Positions 8,511 to 19,635 are shown, numbered from the stretch's first letter. The stretch is DNA of 64,000 bases from Geomonas ferrireducens (GCF_004917065.1 NZ_SSYA01000001.1:1682161-1746160), one strand, 5' to 3'. Numbers and translations: made by a program. Notes: generated from the sequence alone by a model not told the origin.

Positions 8511-10322
8511 ATGCCACTCTCCCCCATACAGATCCTGAACGACATCTTCGGCTACAAGGCCTTCCGTCCCCGGCAGCAGGAGATCGTGGATACCGTTATC
8601 TCCGGCAGGGACGCCTTCGTGCTCATGCCGACCGGCGGCGGCAAGTCGCTTTGCTTCCAGGTCCCCGCCCTCTGCCTTCCCGGCACGGCCATCGTGGTAT
8701 CCCCCCTCATCTCGCTGATGAAGGACCAGGTCGACGCGTTGCGTGAAAACGGCATCGCCGCTGCCTGCTACAACTCCTCACTCGGCGAGGCCGAGGCGCG
8801 CCGCGTCCTGGCGGAGCTGCACGCGGGGGAGCTGAAGCTCCTTTACGTGGCGCCCGAGCGGCTTCTTTCCGACGGTTTCATCGACCGGATCAAGAGCCTC
8901 GACATCTCCCTCTTCGCCATTGACGAGGCGCACTGCGTCTCCCAGTGGGGGCACGACTTCAGGCCCGAGTACGCCCAGCTCGGCATCCTGCGCGAGATCT
9001 TCCCGCAGATCCCGATGGTCGCACTCACCGCGACCGCCGACGCGCAGACCCGGGGCAACATCCTCTCGCGCCTGGGGCTCAACGACGCCACCTGTTTCTT
9101 CACCGGCTTTGATCGCCCCAACATCCGCTACACCGTCGTGGAAAAGAACAAGCCCTTCAGCCAGTTGATGGGTTTTCTCGCCAGCCGCAAGGACGAGGCC
9201 GGAATCGTCTACGCCCTCTCTAGGAAAAGGGTCGAGGAGGTGGCGAGGAAACTGTGCGAGGCCGGCGTCAAGGCCGCGGCGTACCACGCTGGGTTGCCGG
9301 ACCGTGAGCGCCACGAGGTCCAGGAGGCGTTTCTGCGCGACGACTTCAAGGTCGTGGTGGCGACGGTCGCCTTCGGGATGGGGATCGACAAGTCCAACGT
9401 CCGATTCGTCGTGCACTACGACATGCCCAAGAGCATCGAGAGTTACTATCAGGAGACCGGCCGTGCCGGGCGCGACGGACTTCCCGCCGACGCGCTCCTG
9501 CTCTTTGGCTACGGCGACATCGCGGTCGCCCGCGGGCTGATCGGCAACGGCGGCAACGAGGAGCAGAACCGGATCGAGCTGCACAAGCTGAACTGCATGG
9601 TGGGGTTCGCCGAGGCGCAGACCTGCCGTCGCCGCGTCCTGCTCGGCTACTTCGGGGACAAGCTGGAGCACGACTGCGGCAACTGCGACATCTGCGAGAG
9701 CCCGCCCGAGCGCTTCGACGCCACCGAGGACGCGCAAAAGGCCCTTTCCTGCGTCTACCGGGTGGGGCAGCGCTTCGGCATGGGGCACGTCATCGACGTG
9801 CTGCGCGGCTCGCAGAACCAGAGGATCCTGGAGCTGAAGCACGACCGCCTTTCCACCTTCGGAATAGGGAAGCATCATGCACAGGATGTTTGGGGGAGCC
9901 TTCTGCGCCAGCTGATACACCTTGGCTACCTTGAGCAGGACATGGCGAATTTTTCGGTGCTGAAACTGACGGAATCGGCGCGTCCCCTGTTGCGGGGTGA
10001 GGTGAGGCTTGAGCTTGCGAAGCCCAGGGACACGAGGGTGGTCGAGAAGAAGAGTGCGGCGAAGAAGCCGAGCTACGACGGAGCGCTCTTCCAGGAGTTG
10101 CGGGAGCTGCGCAAGCATATCGCGGACGAGCAGCAGGTGCCCCCATACGTTGTCTTCCCCGATGCGACCCTTGCCGAGATGGCGGCGCAGATGCCCAAGG
10201 ACAAGTGGGAGCTTCTAAAGATTACCGGCGTGGGGCAGCACAAGCTTGCGCGCTACGGGGATGCGTTTTTACGGGTGATAAAGGAACACGGGCAGGCGGG
10301 GGAGCCGCAGGGCGGCGGTTGA
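8511..10322 (+). CDS. recQ: ATP-dependent DNA helicase RecQ
   Basis: A 3'-5' helicase for recombination and fork repair, about 603 residues. Visible: Walker A PTGGGKS, the DEAH box in AIDEAHCVSQWGHDFRPEY, motif VI QETGRAGRDG, the RQC zinc site with CGNCDIC, and a C-terminal HRDC domain (about residues 520-600) ending with the ITGVGQHKLARYG motif. The frame is open further upstream, but the conserved MPLSPIQILNDIFGYKAFR begins at ATG 8511. Complete domain set; identity is secure. Confidence 0.96.
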   Translation: MPLSPIQILNDIFGYKAFRPRQQEIVDTVISGRDAFVLMPTGGGKSLCFQVPALCLPGTAIVVSPLISLMKDQVDALRENGIAAACYNSSLGEAEARRVLAELHAGELKLLYVAPERLLSDGFIDRIKSLDISLFAIDEAHCVSQWGHDFRPEYAQLGILREIFPQIPMVALTATADAQTRGNILSRLGLNDATCFFTGFDRPNIRYTVVEKNKPFSQLMGFLASRKDEAGIVYALSRKRVEEVARKLCEAGVKAAAYHAGLPDRERHEVQEAFLRDDFKVVVATVAFGMGIDKSNVRFVVHYDMPKSIESYYQETGRAGRDGLPADALLLFGYGDIAVARGLIGNGGNEEQNRIELHKLNCMVGFAEAQTCRRRVLLGYFGDKLEHDCGNCDICESPPERFDATEDAQKALSCVYRVGQRFGMGHVIDVLRGSQNQRILELKHDRLSTFGIGKHHAQDVWGSLLRQLIHLGYLEQDMANFSVLKLTESARPLLRGEVRLELAKPRDTRVVEKKSAAKKPSYDGALFQELRELRKHIADEQQVPPYVVFPDATLAEMAAQMPKDKWELLKITGVGQHKLARYGDAFLRVIKEHGQAGEPQGGG

Positions 10323-10364
10323 GTAACCGGCCGCCGCAACTGGCGCTGTGGCAGCCGGAGCAGG

Positions 10365-11573
10365 TTACCTCATGACCTCGATCTGGTATCCGCACTTGCC
10401 CAGGTGACGGATCACCTCCTGGATGTGCTCGGCACCGCGCGTTTCCAACTCCACCAGCACCTCGGTCTTCCCGATCGGCAACGATTCTGAGCGCCGGTCG
10501 TGGGTGATGATGGAGATGTTGGCCCGCGCCTCTGCGATTTCGGTGGCGAGCCGCGCCAGTGCACCCGGCACGTCGTCCAGTTCCACCTTGAGCTTCAGGT
10601 AGCGCCCCGCCGCCAGAAGACCGCGCTCGACCACCACCGCGATGGTCTTCACGTCGATGTTTCCCCCCGAGAGGAGCGCCACCGTCTTCCCGGAAATCTT
10701 CTTCACCTTCCCGTTCAGAAGTGCCGCAAGGCCCACCGCACCGGCTCCCTCCACCATCAGCTTGTTCCGCTCCATGAGCGAGACGATGGCAAGGGCGATC
10801 TCCTCCTCGTCCACCAGCACGATCTCGTCGACGTACTCCTTCACAACGGGAAAAGTATCGCTCCCCGCCGTCTTCACCGCGATGCCGTCGGCAAGGCTCG
10901 CCCGGATCGGAATGGTGACGACTTCGCCCGCCTTCACGGCGTGACGCATCGAGGGGGCTGCGGCCGATTCCACGCCGATCACCCTGACATGGGGATGCGT
11001 CTCTTTTATGGCACGGGCGATCCCAGCGATCAGACCTCCCCCCCCGATCGGTACCAGCACGTTCGCCACGTCCGGTATATCCTCGAGGATCTCGAGGGCT
11101 ATGGTCCCCTGGCCCGCCATTACGAGCGGGTCGTTGAAGGGGTGCACGAAGAGGGCCCCGGTCTTTTCCGCCTGCCTTAGCGCCGCGGCACACGCCTCGT
11201 CGAAGTTCTTCCCCTCCAGCACGACTTCCGCGCCGTAGTCGCGGGTGGCGAATACCTTTTGTGGAGGCGTGCTCTCCGGCATGTAGACCACCGCCTTCAC
11301 GCCGAGCAGATCGGCGGAGAAGGCGACACCTTGGGCATGGTTACCCGCCGAGGCGGTGATCACGCCGCCGGCCAGAGCCTCGCGGGGCTGTGCCGTCATG
11401 AAGTTGAGCGCGCCGCGTATCTTGAAGGCGCCGGTGCGCTGCAGGTTCTCACATTTGAAATAGAGGGGGAAGCCGAGCCGCTCGCTGAAGTGTTGGGCGT
11501 GGATCAGTTCCGTGCGACGCACCCTTTTCTTGAGCCGCTGGGCCGCGTCGAGGATCAATTCGTAATCAAGCAT
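10365..11573 (-). CDS. ilvA: Threonine ammonia-lyase (biosynthetic, ACT domain)
   Basis: A PLP enzyme converting threonine to 2-oxobutyrate, the first step to isoleucine. The PLP lysine lies in RTGAFKIRGALNF near residue 50, SAGNHAQGVA follows, and a glycine-rich loop (PIGGGGLIAG) binds the phosphate. The C-terminal ~75 residues form one ACT domain (DVPGALARLATEIAEARANI), as in the shorter ~400-residue enzymes. The gene starts 16 bases after the CDF transporter gene, so they are probably co-transcribed. Confidence 0.93.
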   Translation of the reverse strand: MLDYELILDAAQRLKKRVRRTELIHAQHFSERLGFPLYFKCENLQRTGAFKIRGALNFMTAQPREALAGGVITASAGNHAQGVAFSADLLGVKAVVYMPESTPPQKVFATRDYGAEVVLEGKNFDEACAAALRQAEKTGALFVHPFNDPLVMAGQGTIALEILEDIPDVANVLVPIGGGGLIAGIARAIKETHPHVRVIGVESAAAPSMRHAVKAGEVVTIPIRASLADGIAVKTAGSDTFPVVKEYVDEIVLVDEEEIALAIVSLMERNKLMVEGAGAVGLAALLNGKVKKISGKTVALLSGGNIDVKTIAVVVERGLLAAGRYLKLKVELDDVPGALARLATEIAEARANISIITHDRRSESLPIGKTEVLVELETRGAEHIQEVIRHLGKCGYQIEVMR

Positions 11574-11589
11574 CTAGTCTACCGTCCGG

Positions 11590-12591
11590 TCAATGTGTAT
11601 GGTCGTGATGGTGCCCCGAACAACAGCCGTGTGGGTGCTGGTGCGGGTGCGCATGGGCGTGCGCCACTGCGGAGGCGCGCGGCCGGTGCCGGAACTGTTT
11701 CATGCTCTGCGCTTCGGCGCAGCGGGTGTTCTCCAGTTGCAGCGTGGTGTGGGAGATGTGGAAGTGCTGGAATAGCTTCTCCTCGATCTTCTCGATGATC
11801 CTGCCATGCTCCCCCAGGGACGTATCCGGCACCACCACGTGTGCGGAGAGCGCGATGATGTGGGAGCAGATGGTCCAGATGTTGAGGTGATGCACCTCTT
11901 CGACCCCCTCAACCTCCCGGATGGCAACGGCCACCTGGTTCACGTCTATCCCGCGCGGCACACCTTCCAGCAGGATGTGCACCGACTCCCGCATCACGCG
12001 CCACGAGCCCCAGAAGATGATGAAGCCGATGCCCATGGAGATGATCGCGTCGAGAAGGTACCAGTCGGTGAAGTACATGATGATACCGCCGACGATGACG
12101 CCGACCGAGGCCGCCGCGTCCCCGATCACGTGCAAAAACGCGCTGTGCACGTTGAGGTCGTCGTGGGAATGCGAGTGAAGGGCGCTGGCGGAGAGCAGGT
12201 TCGCAACCAGGCCTACCGCGGCGATGATCAGCATCTCCAGGCTCTTCACCGCTTCGGGATGCATGAAACGGCCGACCGCCTCGTAGCAGATGATGCCGGC
12301 GATGATGAAGACGGTGCTGCCGTTGATGAAGGAGGCGAAGACCTCGGTGCGGTGCCAGCCGAAGGTGCGGGTGTCGCTCACCGGGTAGGAGGCGAGCTTG
12401 ATGGCCCCCAAGGAGAGGAGCAGGGCGAAGAGATCGAGGAACACGTGCGCCGCGTCGGATAGGAGTGCGAGCGAGTTGGTCCAGATGCCTCCGACCAGTT
12501 CCGCCACCAGGGTCAGCGAGGTGAGGACTATGGCGTACTTGAAGCGTCCGGTGATGCTCTGGTCGAGATGGGTGTCGGCGTGGGCGTGCAT
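11590..12591 (-). CDS. Cation diffusion facilitator transporter
   Basis: A 333-residue CDF-family metal exporter, expected to exchange Zn2+ or related ions for protons across the inner membrane. About six hydrophobic helices fill residues 18-200; metal-site HxxxD motifs appear as HVFLD and HVIGD. Both ends are rich in histidine: the start MHAHADTHLD and a tail with alternating His that ends CCSGHHHDHTH, typical of zinc-buffering extensions. Metal specificity cannot be read with certainty. First gene of the pair with ilvA. Confidence 0.9.
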   Translation of the reverse strand: MHAHADTHLDQSITGRFKYAIVLTSLTLVAELVGGIWTNSLALLSDAAHVFLDLFALLLSLGAIKLASYPVSDTRTFGWHRTEVFASFINGSTVFIIAGIICYEAVGRFMHPEAVKSLEMLIIAAVGLVANLLSASALHSHSHDDLNVHSAFLHVIGDAAASVGVIVGGIIMYFTDWYLLDAIISMGIGFIIFWGSWRVMRESVHILLEGVPRGIDVNQVAVAIREVEGVEEVHHLNIWTICSHIIALSAHVVVPDTSLGEHGRIIEKIEEKLFQHFHISHTTLQLENTRCAEAQSMKQFRHRPRASAVAHAHAHPHQHPHGCCSGHHHDHTH

Positions 12592-12604
12592 GGTGTACCC
12601 CGGC

Positions 12605-12630
12605 GGGAGGGGCTTTAGCCCCTCCCTGGT
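12605..12630. other. Perfect 22-bp palindrome upstream of the CDF gene
   Basis: GGGAGGGGCT and AGCCCCTCCC face each other across TT. No T-run follows, so it may be a processing hairpin between the outer-membrane protein gene and the CDF gene, or a protein site. Confidence 0.55.
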
Positions 12631-12637
12631 GCAGTAG

Positions 12638-14477
<1,840 letters not shown>

Positions 14478-14482
14478 TTACC

Positions 14483-14520
14483 CTTCCTTTTCCCTCCCCT
14501 TCCGGGGGGAGGGAGAAGGC
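14483..14520. repeat. Copy of the GC-rich intergenic repeat
   Basis: CCCTTCCTTTTCCCTCCCC followed by GGGGGGAGGGAGAAGG: C-rich and G-rich halves, similar to the element at 483-590 and placed in the trxB-comM gap. Confidence 0.5.
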
Positions 14521-14600
14521 AAGAGGGTCGCCGAACCAGAAGCAGCGCACCACCGCAGCCACCGCAGGAACTCACCCTTCACCTTCAGTTGGGGGTTCTC

Positions 14601-16127
14601 ATGCTTGCCAAGGTCTTTTCCAGCGCGCTTGTGGGTATAGATGCCATTCTCGTCGACGTCGAGGTGGACATCGCCCAGGGGCTTCCCCAACTCTCCACCG
14701 TCGGCCTACCCGACGGCGCGGTCAAGGAAAGCAAGGACCGCGTCAAGGCCGCCCTCAAAAACTCCGGCTACGATTTCCCCAACCGCAAGATCACCGTCAA
14801 CCTCGCCCCCGCAGACGTCAAGAAGGAAGGGGCCTCCTTCGACCTCCCCATTTCCATCGGCATACTCGCAGCGACCGGCGTCATCAAGGAAGGGCTTTTA
14901 AAGCGCTACATCCTATTGGGTGAGCTGTCGCTGGACGGAGGAGTGAAACCGGTCCGGGGCTGTCTCTCCGTCGCCGTCGCCGCGCGCGAGGCGGGACTCG
15001 CGGGGATCATCATCCCGGCCGAGAACGTTGCCGAGGGAGGTGTCGTCGAGGGGGTCGACGTGATCGGCGTGACGGAGCTTGCCGAGGTGGTGGAATTTCT
15101 GAACGGCAACCGGGACATTGCCCCGTACCGCGCCGACATCGACGCTCTCTTCAGCCAGGGAGGGGATCCCGGTGACGACTTCAGCGAGGTGCGCGGTCAG
15201 GAGCACGCCAAGCGCGCCCTGGAGGTAGCCGCGGCCGGAAGCCATAATCTTTTGATGATAGGCCCGCCCGGTTCCGGCAAGACCATGCTGGCCCGGCGCA
15301 TCCCCTCCATCCTCCCTCCCATGCTCTTCGAGGAGGCGATCGAGACGACCAAGGTCTACAGCGTGATGGGGCTTTTGGAGCGGGACCACGCGCTCATCTC
15401 GACCCGCCCCTTCCGCTCCCCGCACCACACCATCTCCGACGTCGGGCTGATCGGCGGCAGCAACACACCGAAGCCCGGCGAGGTGTCGCTTTCGCACAAC
15501 GGGGTGCTCTTTCTGGACGAGCTCCCCGAGTTCAAGCAGCACGTCCTCGAGGTCTTGCGCCAGCCGATGGAGGACGGCCGCGTCACCATCTCCCGGGCGC
15601 TCTCCTCGGTTACCTATCCAAGCCGGATCATGCTCGTTGCCGCCATGAACCCGTGCCCCTGCGGCTACCTTTCCGATCCGGTGCACCAGTGTTCCTGCAC
15701 CCCCCTCATGATCCATCGCTACCGTTCCAGGGTTTCCGGGCCTCTCCTCGACCGGATCGACATCCATATCGAGGTGCCCGCCGTCAAGTACCGAGACCTT
15801 GCCGACCGGGGCGAGACCGAGAGCTCGGCCGAGATCGCCCTGCGCGTGTCGAGGTCGAGGGAAGTCCAGAAGGAGCGCTTCAAGGGAACGCGCGTCAGGA
15901 GCAATGCACAGATGACCGCCAGAATGATCCGCAAGTTCTGCGAACCGGATGCAGCCGGAAACCGCATGCTGGAAGTGGTTACCGACCGCCTCGGTCTCAG
16001 CGCCAGGAGCTACACGAGGATCCTCAAGGTAGCAAGGACGATAGCCGATCTCGAGGGCGTAGAGAATATCCTGGAGCACCACATCTCCGAGGCGATCCAG
16101 TACCGCAGCCTGGACCGCAAGACCTGA
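14601..16127 (+). CDS. comM: YifB/ComM family Mg-chelatase-like AAA+ ATPase
   Basis: About 508 residues. Order: an N-terminal Lon-like S5 fold ([22 protein letters not shown]), the chelatase-type AAA+ core with Walker [10 protein letters not shown] and Walker [10 protein letters not shown], and the Mg_chelatase_C helix bundle. ComM acts as a hexameric branch-migration helicase that aids natural transformation in some bacteria; in others the role is untested. The MLAKVFSS start at 14601 is the conserved one. A terminator follows at 16150, and the accessory region begins after it. Confidence 0.92.
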   Translation: MLAKVFSSALVGIDAILVDVEVDIAQGLPQLSTVGLPDGAVKESKDRVKAALKNSGYDFPNRKITVNLAPADVKKEGASFDLPISIGILAATGVIKEGLLKRYILLGELSLDGGVKPVRGCLSVAVAAREAGLAGIIIPAENVAEGGVVEGVDVIGVTELAEVVEFLNGNRDIAPYRADIDALFSQGGDPGDDFSEVRGQEHAKRALEVAAAGSHNLLMIGPPGSGKTMLARRIPSILPPMLFEEAIETTKVYSVMGLLERDHALISTRPFRSPHHTISDVGLIGGSNTPKPGEVSLSHNGVLFLDELPEFKQHVLEVLRQPMEDGRVTISRALSSVTYPSRIMLVAAMNPCPCGYLSDPVHQCSCTPLMIHRYRSRVSGPLLDRIDIHIEVPAVKYRDLADRGETESSAEIALRVSRSREVQKERFKGTRVRSNAQMTARMIRKFCEPDAAGNRMLEVVTDRLGLSARSYTRILKVARTIADLEGVENILEHHISEAIQYRSLDRKT

Positions 16128-16149
16128 ACGCAGACTGCAGTGGAGACGT

Positions 16150-16189
16150 AAAAGGGGATTGGCACCCGCAGGAGCCAGTCCCCTTTTTC
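16150..16189 (+). terminator. Terminator after comM, also a dispersed hairpin
   Basis: AAAAGGGGA-TTGGC and GCCAGTCCCCTTTTT form a strong stem with a T-run. A similar hairpin lies at 26,994-27,031, at the other edge of the accessory region. Confidence 0.8.
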
Positions 16190-16540
16190 TTGGTTCTTCA
16201 GGAAATTCCGGGGACAGTGGATTAAGCGCTGCATGAGCCTAAAGTTCCCCCCTTTGCGAAGGGGGGGCAGGGGGGGATTTGTCTTGGTCAGACCATACAA
16301 GTTCCTGCTGCCCCAGCCATCGCGCATGCTGCGGTTAACCTTTTTCTTTTGGTTCCACATGGAGGGGCGTCCTATTACGCGCCTGGACCTAGCCGGAGTC
16401 GGCGCCCGGTCGAAGCGCCGGGAAATAATGTGCTCCACTCCCTTGCAAAATTAGCGATGCCTCATATACTGGCGCATGTGTTTTGCTGATGTTCGTATGC
16501 GCAGAAAGCTGCACCCAACCCAGCTAAAGGAGGTAGCGAC
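16190..16540. other. Gene-free gap with repeat remnants
   Basis: The gap after the comM terminator holds a REP-like remnant (ATTCCGGGGACAGTG near 16,205) and one copy of a repeat with CCCCCCTTTGCGAAGGGGGGG near 16,246-16,275. Similar copies lie in the 48.1-48.3 kb gap. No gene is supported before 16,541. Confidence 0.6.
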
Positions 16541-16978
16541 ATGGTAAGGCCAGCGCAATGTAGAATCCTGAGAACCTACCGATGCAAGACTCCGAGCAAG
16601 TTCTACAGCATCTTGCTGAGGGTGTGGAAGTGCCTGACCGACAACCCGAAGATCCCGGCATCGGTATGGGCGGCGAATCCGGAATTGTCATCGTTGTTTT
16701 TGTCCTTGGCGGCGAAGTACCACGAGGTGTACCAAAGGGCCTGGCTCTACTCCAGCAAGCTTGATATTGCGGAGCGAGAGGCTCTCCAGGCGCAGTTGAC
16801 CCAGTACATGGACGAGATTGCGTCGCTATTGGAGGCGGCTGCCGTCCGTAACCCCGAGGCGCTTATCACTTCGGGGTTCGATCTCGCTAAGGAACGGAGG
16901 AGCATCTCCAGGGTGGGCGCGTCCCAGGCGCCGTCTGAAGATGTTCAGGCTCAGGATGCGGAGCAGGCTCAATCCTGA
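16541..16978 (+). CDS. Hypothetical helical protein upstream of 21-bp repeat array
   Basis: I do not recognise this 145-residue protein. It has an excellent ribosome site (AAAGGAGG, seven bases from ATG). The N-terminus is basic and aromatic, with no signal peptide; residues 35-110 look helical (PELSSLFLSLAAKYHEVYQ, then AEREALQAQLTQYMDEIASLL) and end in a polar Gln/Ala-rich tail. A hairpin terminator follows at 17,057. It stands alone next to a large tandem repeat, which may or may not be related. Codon use resembles the host more than that of the later cassette genes. Confidence 0.65.
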   Translation: MVRPAQCRILRTYRCKTPSKFYSILLRVWKCLTDNPKIPASVWAANPELSSLFLSLAAKYHEVYQRAWLYSSKLDIAEREALQAQLTQYMDEIASLLEAAAVRNPEALITSGFDLAKERRSISRVGASQAPSEDVQAQDAEQAQS

Positions 16979-17056
16979 TCACGTTGTCCGACCGGAGGAC
17001 GCCGATCCGTCGCCTCACGGTCGCAAGCAGTGCCAATCCAAACGAACGCAAGCTTT

Positions 17057-17090
17057 GGGGGGTACCGGCCAAGTACCCCCCTCTATTTAT
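17057..17090 (+). terminator. Terminator after the hypothetical gene at 16.5 kb
   Basis: GGGGGGTAC and GTACCCCCC pair across a seven-base loop, followed by TCTATTTAT. Confidence 0.7.
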
Positions 17091-17179
17091 CACCCACGTT
17101 CTCCCATCGTTTACCTACGCACCATCCCATCCCCCAGGCGTGCACGTTTCTAAATCGCATGAAGGCGTTCCGGATTGAC

Positions 17180-17612
17180 CTGCCCGTGTTTCAAACTGCA
17201 ACGGGCAGGTTTCAGGTTTGCACGCGCGCGTTTAAAATTCCCACGACCACGTTGGAAATTAGTACGTCCATGTTTGAAGTTTGTACGTCAATGTTCCAAG
17301 TTAGTACGTCCATGTTGCAGGTTAGTACGTCCATGTTGCAGGTTAGTACGTCCATGTTGCAGGTTAGTACGTCCATGTTGCAGGTTAGTACGTCCATGTT
17401 GCAGGTTAGTACGTCCACGTCGCAAATTTGCACGGACACGTATTAACGTTGTATGTCCGTGTTGAAAGTCGCAATGACCGCGTTTCAACTGAGTATGTCA
17501 AGGTTACAAGTTACCACGACGACGTTTCAAGTTGGTACGTCCACGCTGCGAACTTCAACGGAGGCGTTTCAGGTTACCACGAGGTCGTTGCAAATTTGCA
17601 CCGACGCGAGTG
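17180..17612. repeat. 21-bp tandem array, about 20 units in exact register
   Basis: A core ACG/ATG triplet recurs at 17201, 17222, 17243 and every 21 bases to 17600 without one indel. Five central units are essentially identical (GTTAGTACG followed by TCCATGTTGCAG); the outer units have diverged heavily but keep the period. One frame reads heptads such as TSMLQVS, interrupted by a TAA at 17444-17446; two other frames and the reverse strand are also partly open. I therefore annotate a repeat rather than a gene. Spacers are absent, so it is not CRISPR. Confidence 0.9.
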
Positions 17613-17863
17613 AGATTATCCATGGGGTGTCACATGAATGTGTCAGGCAACGAGGAGGCAAGAGGTTGGGTTGGGCATTTCCGCACGCACGGTACTCTAC
17701 CCTGAGCGATACAGGGGAGAGCGAACGACAAGATTTTTACATTGATCGTAATTAACCGTGATGCTAACCTGCTGGACGCCAATGACGCCCTCTACGGATG
17801 GCGCTCGCGACTGGAGGCTCATCTTGTATTAAAGACGAATGTGGAATCCTCTGACACGGAAAG
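17613..17863. other. Gap between the 21-bp array and the cassette region
   Basis: No convincing gene is visible. An AT-rich stretch begins near 17,730 and marks the change from host-like to cassette-like composition. Confidence 0.4.
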
Positions 17864-17946
17864 TTACTTATATAGGTAATCGATGGTGGTTACCTTTATA
17901 GGTAACAAGTTGCTTATATAGGTAGCCAGCACCCTATATAGGTAAC
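17864..17946. repeat. Four copies of TATAGGTA-containing repeat
   Basis: TTACTTATATAGGTAA, GTTACCTTTATAGGTAAC, GTTGCTTATATAGGTAGC and CCCTATATAGGTAAC lie in direct order; TATAGGTA starts at 17871, 17897, 17917 and 17937. Copies 2 and 3 are themselves palindromic in their flanks (GTTACC/GGTAAC). They lie directly before the first cassette gene and could be recombinase or regulator sites. Confidence 0.75.
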
Positions 17947-17968
17947 TTTCCTAACCGGTCAATAACAT

Positions 17969-17975
17969 GTTGGGT
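17969..17975 (+). other. Possible integron recombination box at the array start
   Basis: GTTGGGT fits the GTTRRRY crossover box of attI/attC sites and lies nine bases before the first cassette gene. The partner box upstream is unclear, so the assignment is tentative. Confidence 0.35.
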
Positions 17976-17983
17976 GAGAAGGA

Positions 17984-18679
17984 ATGATGAAAAATCTGAG
18001 AAGGAAACTACTACCAAAAAACAAGAGCGAATGGATCATCCTATTGGGCTTCCTGACCTATTTCATCACAGACCTTGCGCATGGCAGGTATAAATTTGAT
18101 CTGGAAAATCTGACCACCAAAGTTGCACTGATTGAGTGGATGCTTCGTGCATTACGCGATTTCGGGCTTACCATTGCCATAGCAACAATGATTATTGCTG
18201 GGCTAAGACTTATCCGAAAAGAAGGATTTACATTCAAGCGCCTAATATTACCGGCATTGGGAATTTGCATCGCTGGCGGCTGTTTTTTGATAAGCTACCA
18301 AGGTTATCAAACCTTTATCAAACTACCGGCTTTGAGCGGAACCACCGTCGAAACTCGAAATAAAATGGAAGCAAACATAAAATCTGGAACGCTCAGCCAA
18401 GAAAATAAAGCTAAAAGAAGCAAGATGTATGCATACATACGATTTCAAGAGGACGGAGTTCAAATCAATTACTTCAGCCCAGATGGCAAGGAAGAACAGT
18501 ACAAACCAACAGAAAAAGAGAAGAAAGAACGTGAAGACATTCTAAAGGCACAACAACTTATCAACTGGATGACAAGAAGCCTCTATTTGTCGTTTTACTT
18601 TTGGATAGTTGTCATTGCGGTCAGTCTGACTGCCGGCCTCCTTACTCCTGTCAAGAAGGAACACCCAACACCCGGCTAG
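17984..18679 (+). CDS. Cassette-encoded membrane protein, DGVxxNY family
   Basis: I do not recognise a named family. The 231-residue protein has hydrophobic segments near residues 17-31, 60-75 and 86-106, a soluble part, and a last segment near 201-221. The soluble part carries DGVQINY (157-163), GK (168-169) and YKPT (173-176). The same motifs with identical spacing occur in the gene at 19,779, so the two are paralogues. AT-rich codon use differs sharply from the chromosome. GAGAAGGA precedes ATG 17984 (ATG 17987 is equally possible). Its stop lies inside a candidate attC site, as is usual for integron cassettes. Confidence 0.75.
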   Translation: MMKNLRRKLLPKNKSEWIILLGFLTYFITDLAHGRYKFDLENLTTKVALIEWMLRALRDFGLTIAIATMIIAGLRLIRKEGFTFKRLILPALGICIAGGCFLISYQGYQTFIKLPALSGTTVETRNKMEANIKSGTLSQENKAKRSKMYAYIRFQEDGVQINYFSPDGKEEQYKPTEKEKKEREDILKAQQLINWMTRSLYLSFYFWIVVIAVSLTAGLLTPVKKEHPTPG

Positions 18680-18725
18680 ACCCAGCTCCGCTGACGCTCC
18701 GTGGGTCAGCCTATTGCCGTTCAAA
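18663..18725 (+). other. Degenerate attC-like site
   Basis: ACCCAAC at 18663 and GTTCAAA at 18719 bracket complementary arms (GACCCA/TGGGTC and CGGC/GCCG). The second box departs from GTTRRRY, so this is either a variant or a decayed site. Confidence 0.4.
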
Positions 18726-18741
18726 TCCAGGGAGGACAACA

Positions 18742-19500
18742 GTGAAACACTTCTGGGTAATCTTTGTCCTTGCGACGCTAATGACTGCACAGCCTACTTC
18801 CATCGTATCTGCACAAAAATCGCCGCCGACGAGCGCTGAACATTTGTTGAGACGATTTGAGGCGGCGCTGAAAGCTAAAGACAGCCAGGCGATAATTGAG
18901 CTTTACAACTGGCAAGGCGTCTCCGCGAAGATGAGGGCCATAGGAGAGAAGTCCATTCGGGCGTTTTGTTCCGAAGAAGCGAAAAGCGTGGAACTCCGAC
19001 CTTTACCGGCGGGTTTCCAGGTTGGATTTGAACAGGACGGCATCCGGTATCGTCCAAATGTCACGATTGTTGGCGTCATATATGTGCAATACGTAAAAGC
19101 AGGTAACTCCCTGCAGATACCTTACGGCAAGAAGAAAAACGCTTTCTATCTGCCTGGCATCACGGAAAAAAGATTTTCTCCTGTACCCGCCGTGAAAGAA
19201 AAAATGTTAATCGTCGGTGTTGGTGGAACGACCTCCCCTGCGCCAGCGTTTGAAGGTTCGTACATATATTTGAAAGGAGGCAAAGAAATCAAAGAAGCCA
19301 TAAGGGATGAATTTCATATCGGTAATCTGTCCAAGTCATTTTGGGGCGACCGCATCAAGTCCTGCACCGTGCGGAAGACTTCGCCAGGCGGAGAGATCCA
19401 ACTGATTATCCGAGAGGATGGCAAGGAGATTTTCAAGTCGGAGTGGGAGACAACTACCAAACCGATTGTGTATAAGGCAAAAGGTCTAACAAGGCCATAA
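18742..19500 (+). CDS. Cassette-encoded exported hypothetical protein
   Basis: A 252-residue protein with a signal peptide (KHFWVIFVLATLMTAQPTSIVSA, cleavage expected near SAQ). The first mature ~60 residues (AEHLLRRFEAALKAKDSQAI) resemble the helical entry of NTF2-like domains; the rest is beta-rich without motifs I know. The start is GTG 18742, six bases after GGAGGA; the frame is open further upstream but without a ribosome site. It lies between a degenerate attC-like site and a complete one, and is AT-rich relative to the host. No function is assigned. Confidence 0.7.
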   Translation: MKHFWVIFVLATLMTAQPTSIVSAQKSPPTSAEHLLRRFEAALKAKDSQAIIELYNWQGVSAKMRAIGEKSIRAFCSEEAKSVELRPLPAGFQVGFEQDGIRYRPNVTIVGVIYVQYVKAGNSLQIPYGKKKNAFYLPGITEKRFSPVPAVKEKMLIVGVGGTTSPAPAFEGSYIYLKGGKEIKEAIRDEFHIGNLSKSFWGDRIKSCTVRKTSPGGEIQLIIREDGKEIFKSEWETTTKPIVYKAKGLTRP

Positions 19501-19582
19501 ATTGTCGGGAGCGAGGCGGAGAGGTTCCGGTGACACATTACCTATAAGTAGCTGACACATGAGAGGCATAATGAGCGTTGAT

Positions 19583-19635
19583 CTCAACCACAACGGGTGG
19601 AGACGGACTGCACGATTCAGTAGGAGCGGACAGAG
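19583..19635 (+). other. attC remnant (5' half)
   Basis: CAACCACAACGGGTGGAGAC followed by GGACTGCACG closely matches the left half of the complete site at 20,854. The right arm is missing; a REP-like tract (AAAAGGGGACAGGCTACTTTT) follows instead. This looks like a site broken by insertion. Confidence 0.65.

Noticed and set aside
17180..17612. CRISPR array
   Set aside because: The period is 21 bases with no unique spacers between conserved repeats, and no cas genes lie nearby.
17030..17755. Heptad-repeat protein gene over the 21-bp array
   Set aside because: The frame is broken by TAA at 17444, other frames and the reverse strand are equally open as a by-product of the 21-base period, and no ribosome site is present.
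17613..17983. Remnant of an integron integrase gene upstream of the array
   Set aside because: No tyrosine-recombinase motif could be read on either strand in this gap.
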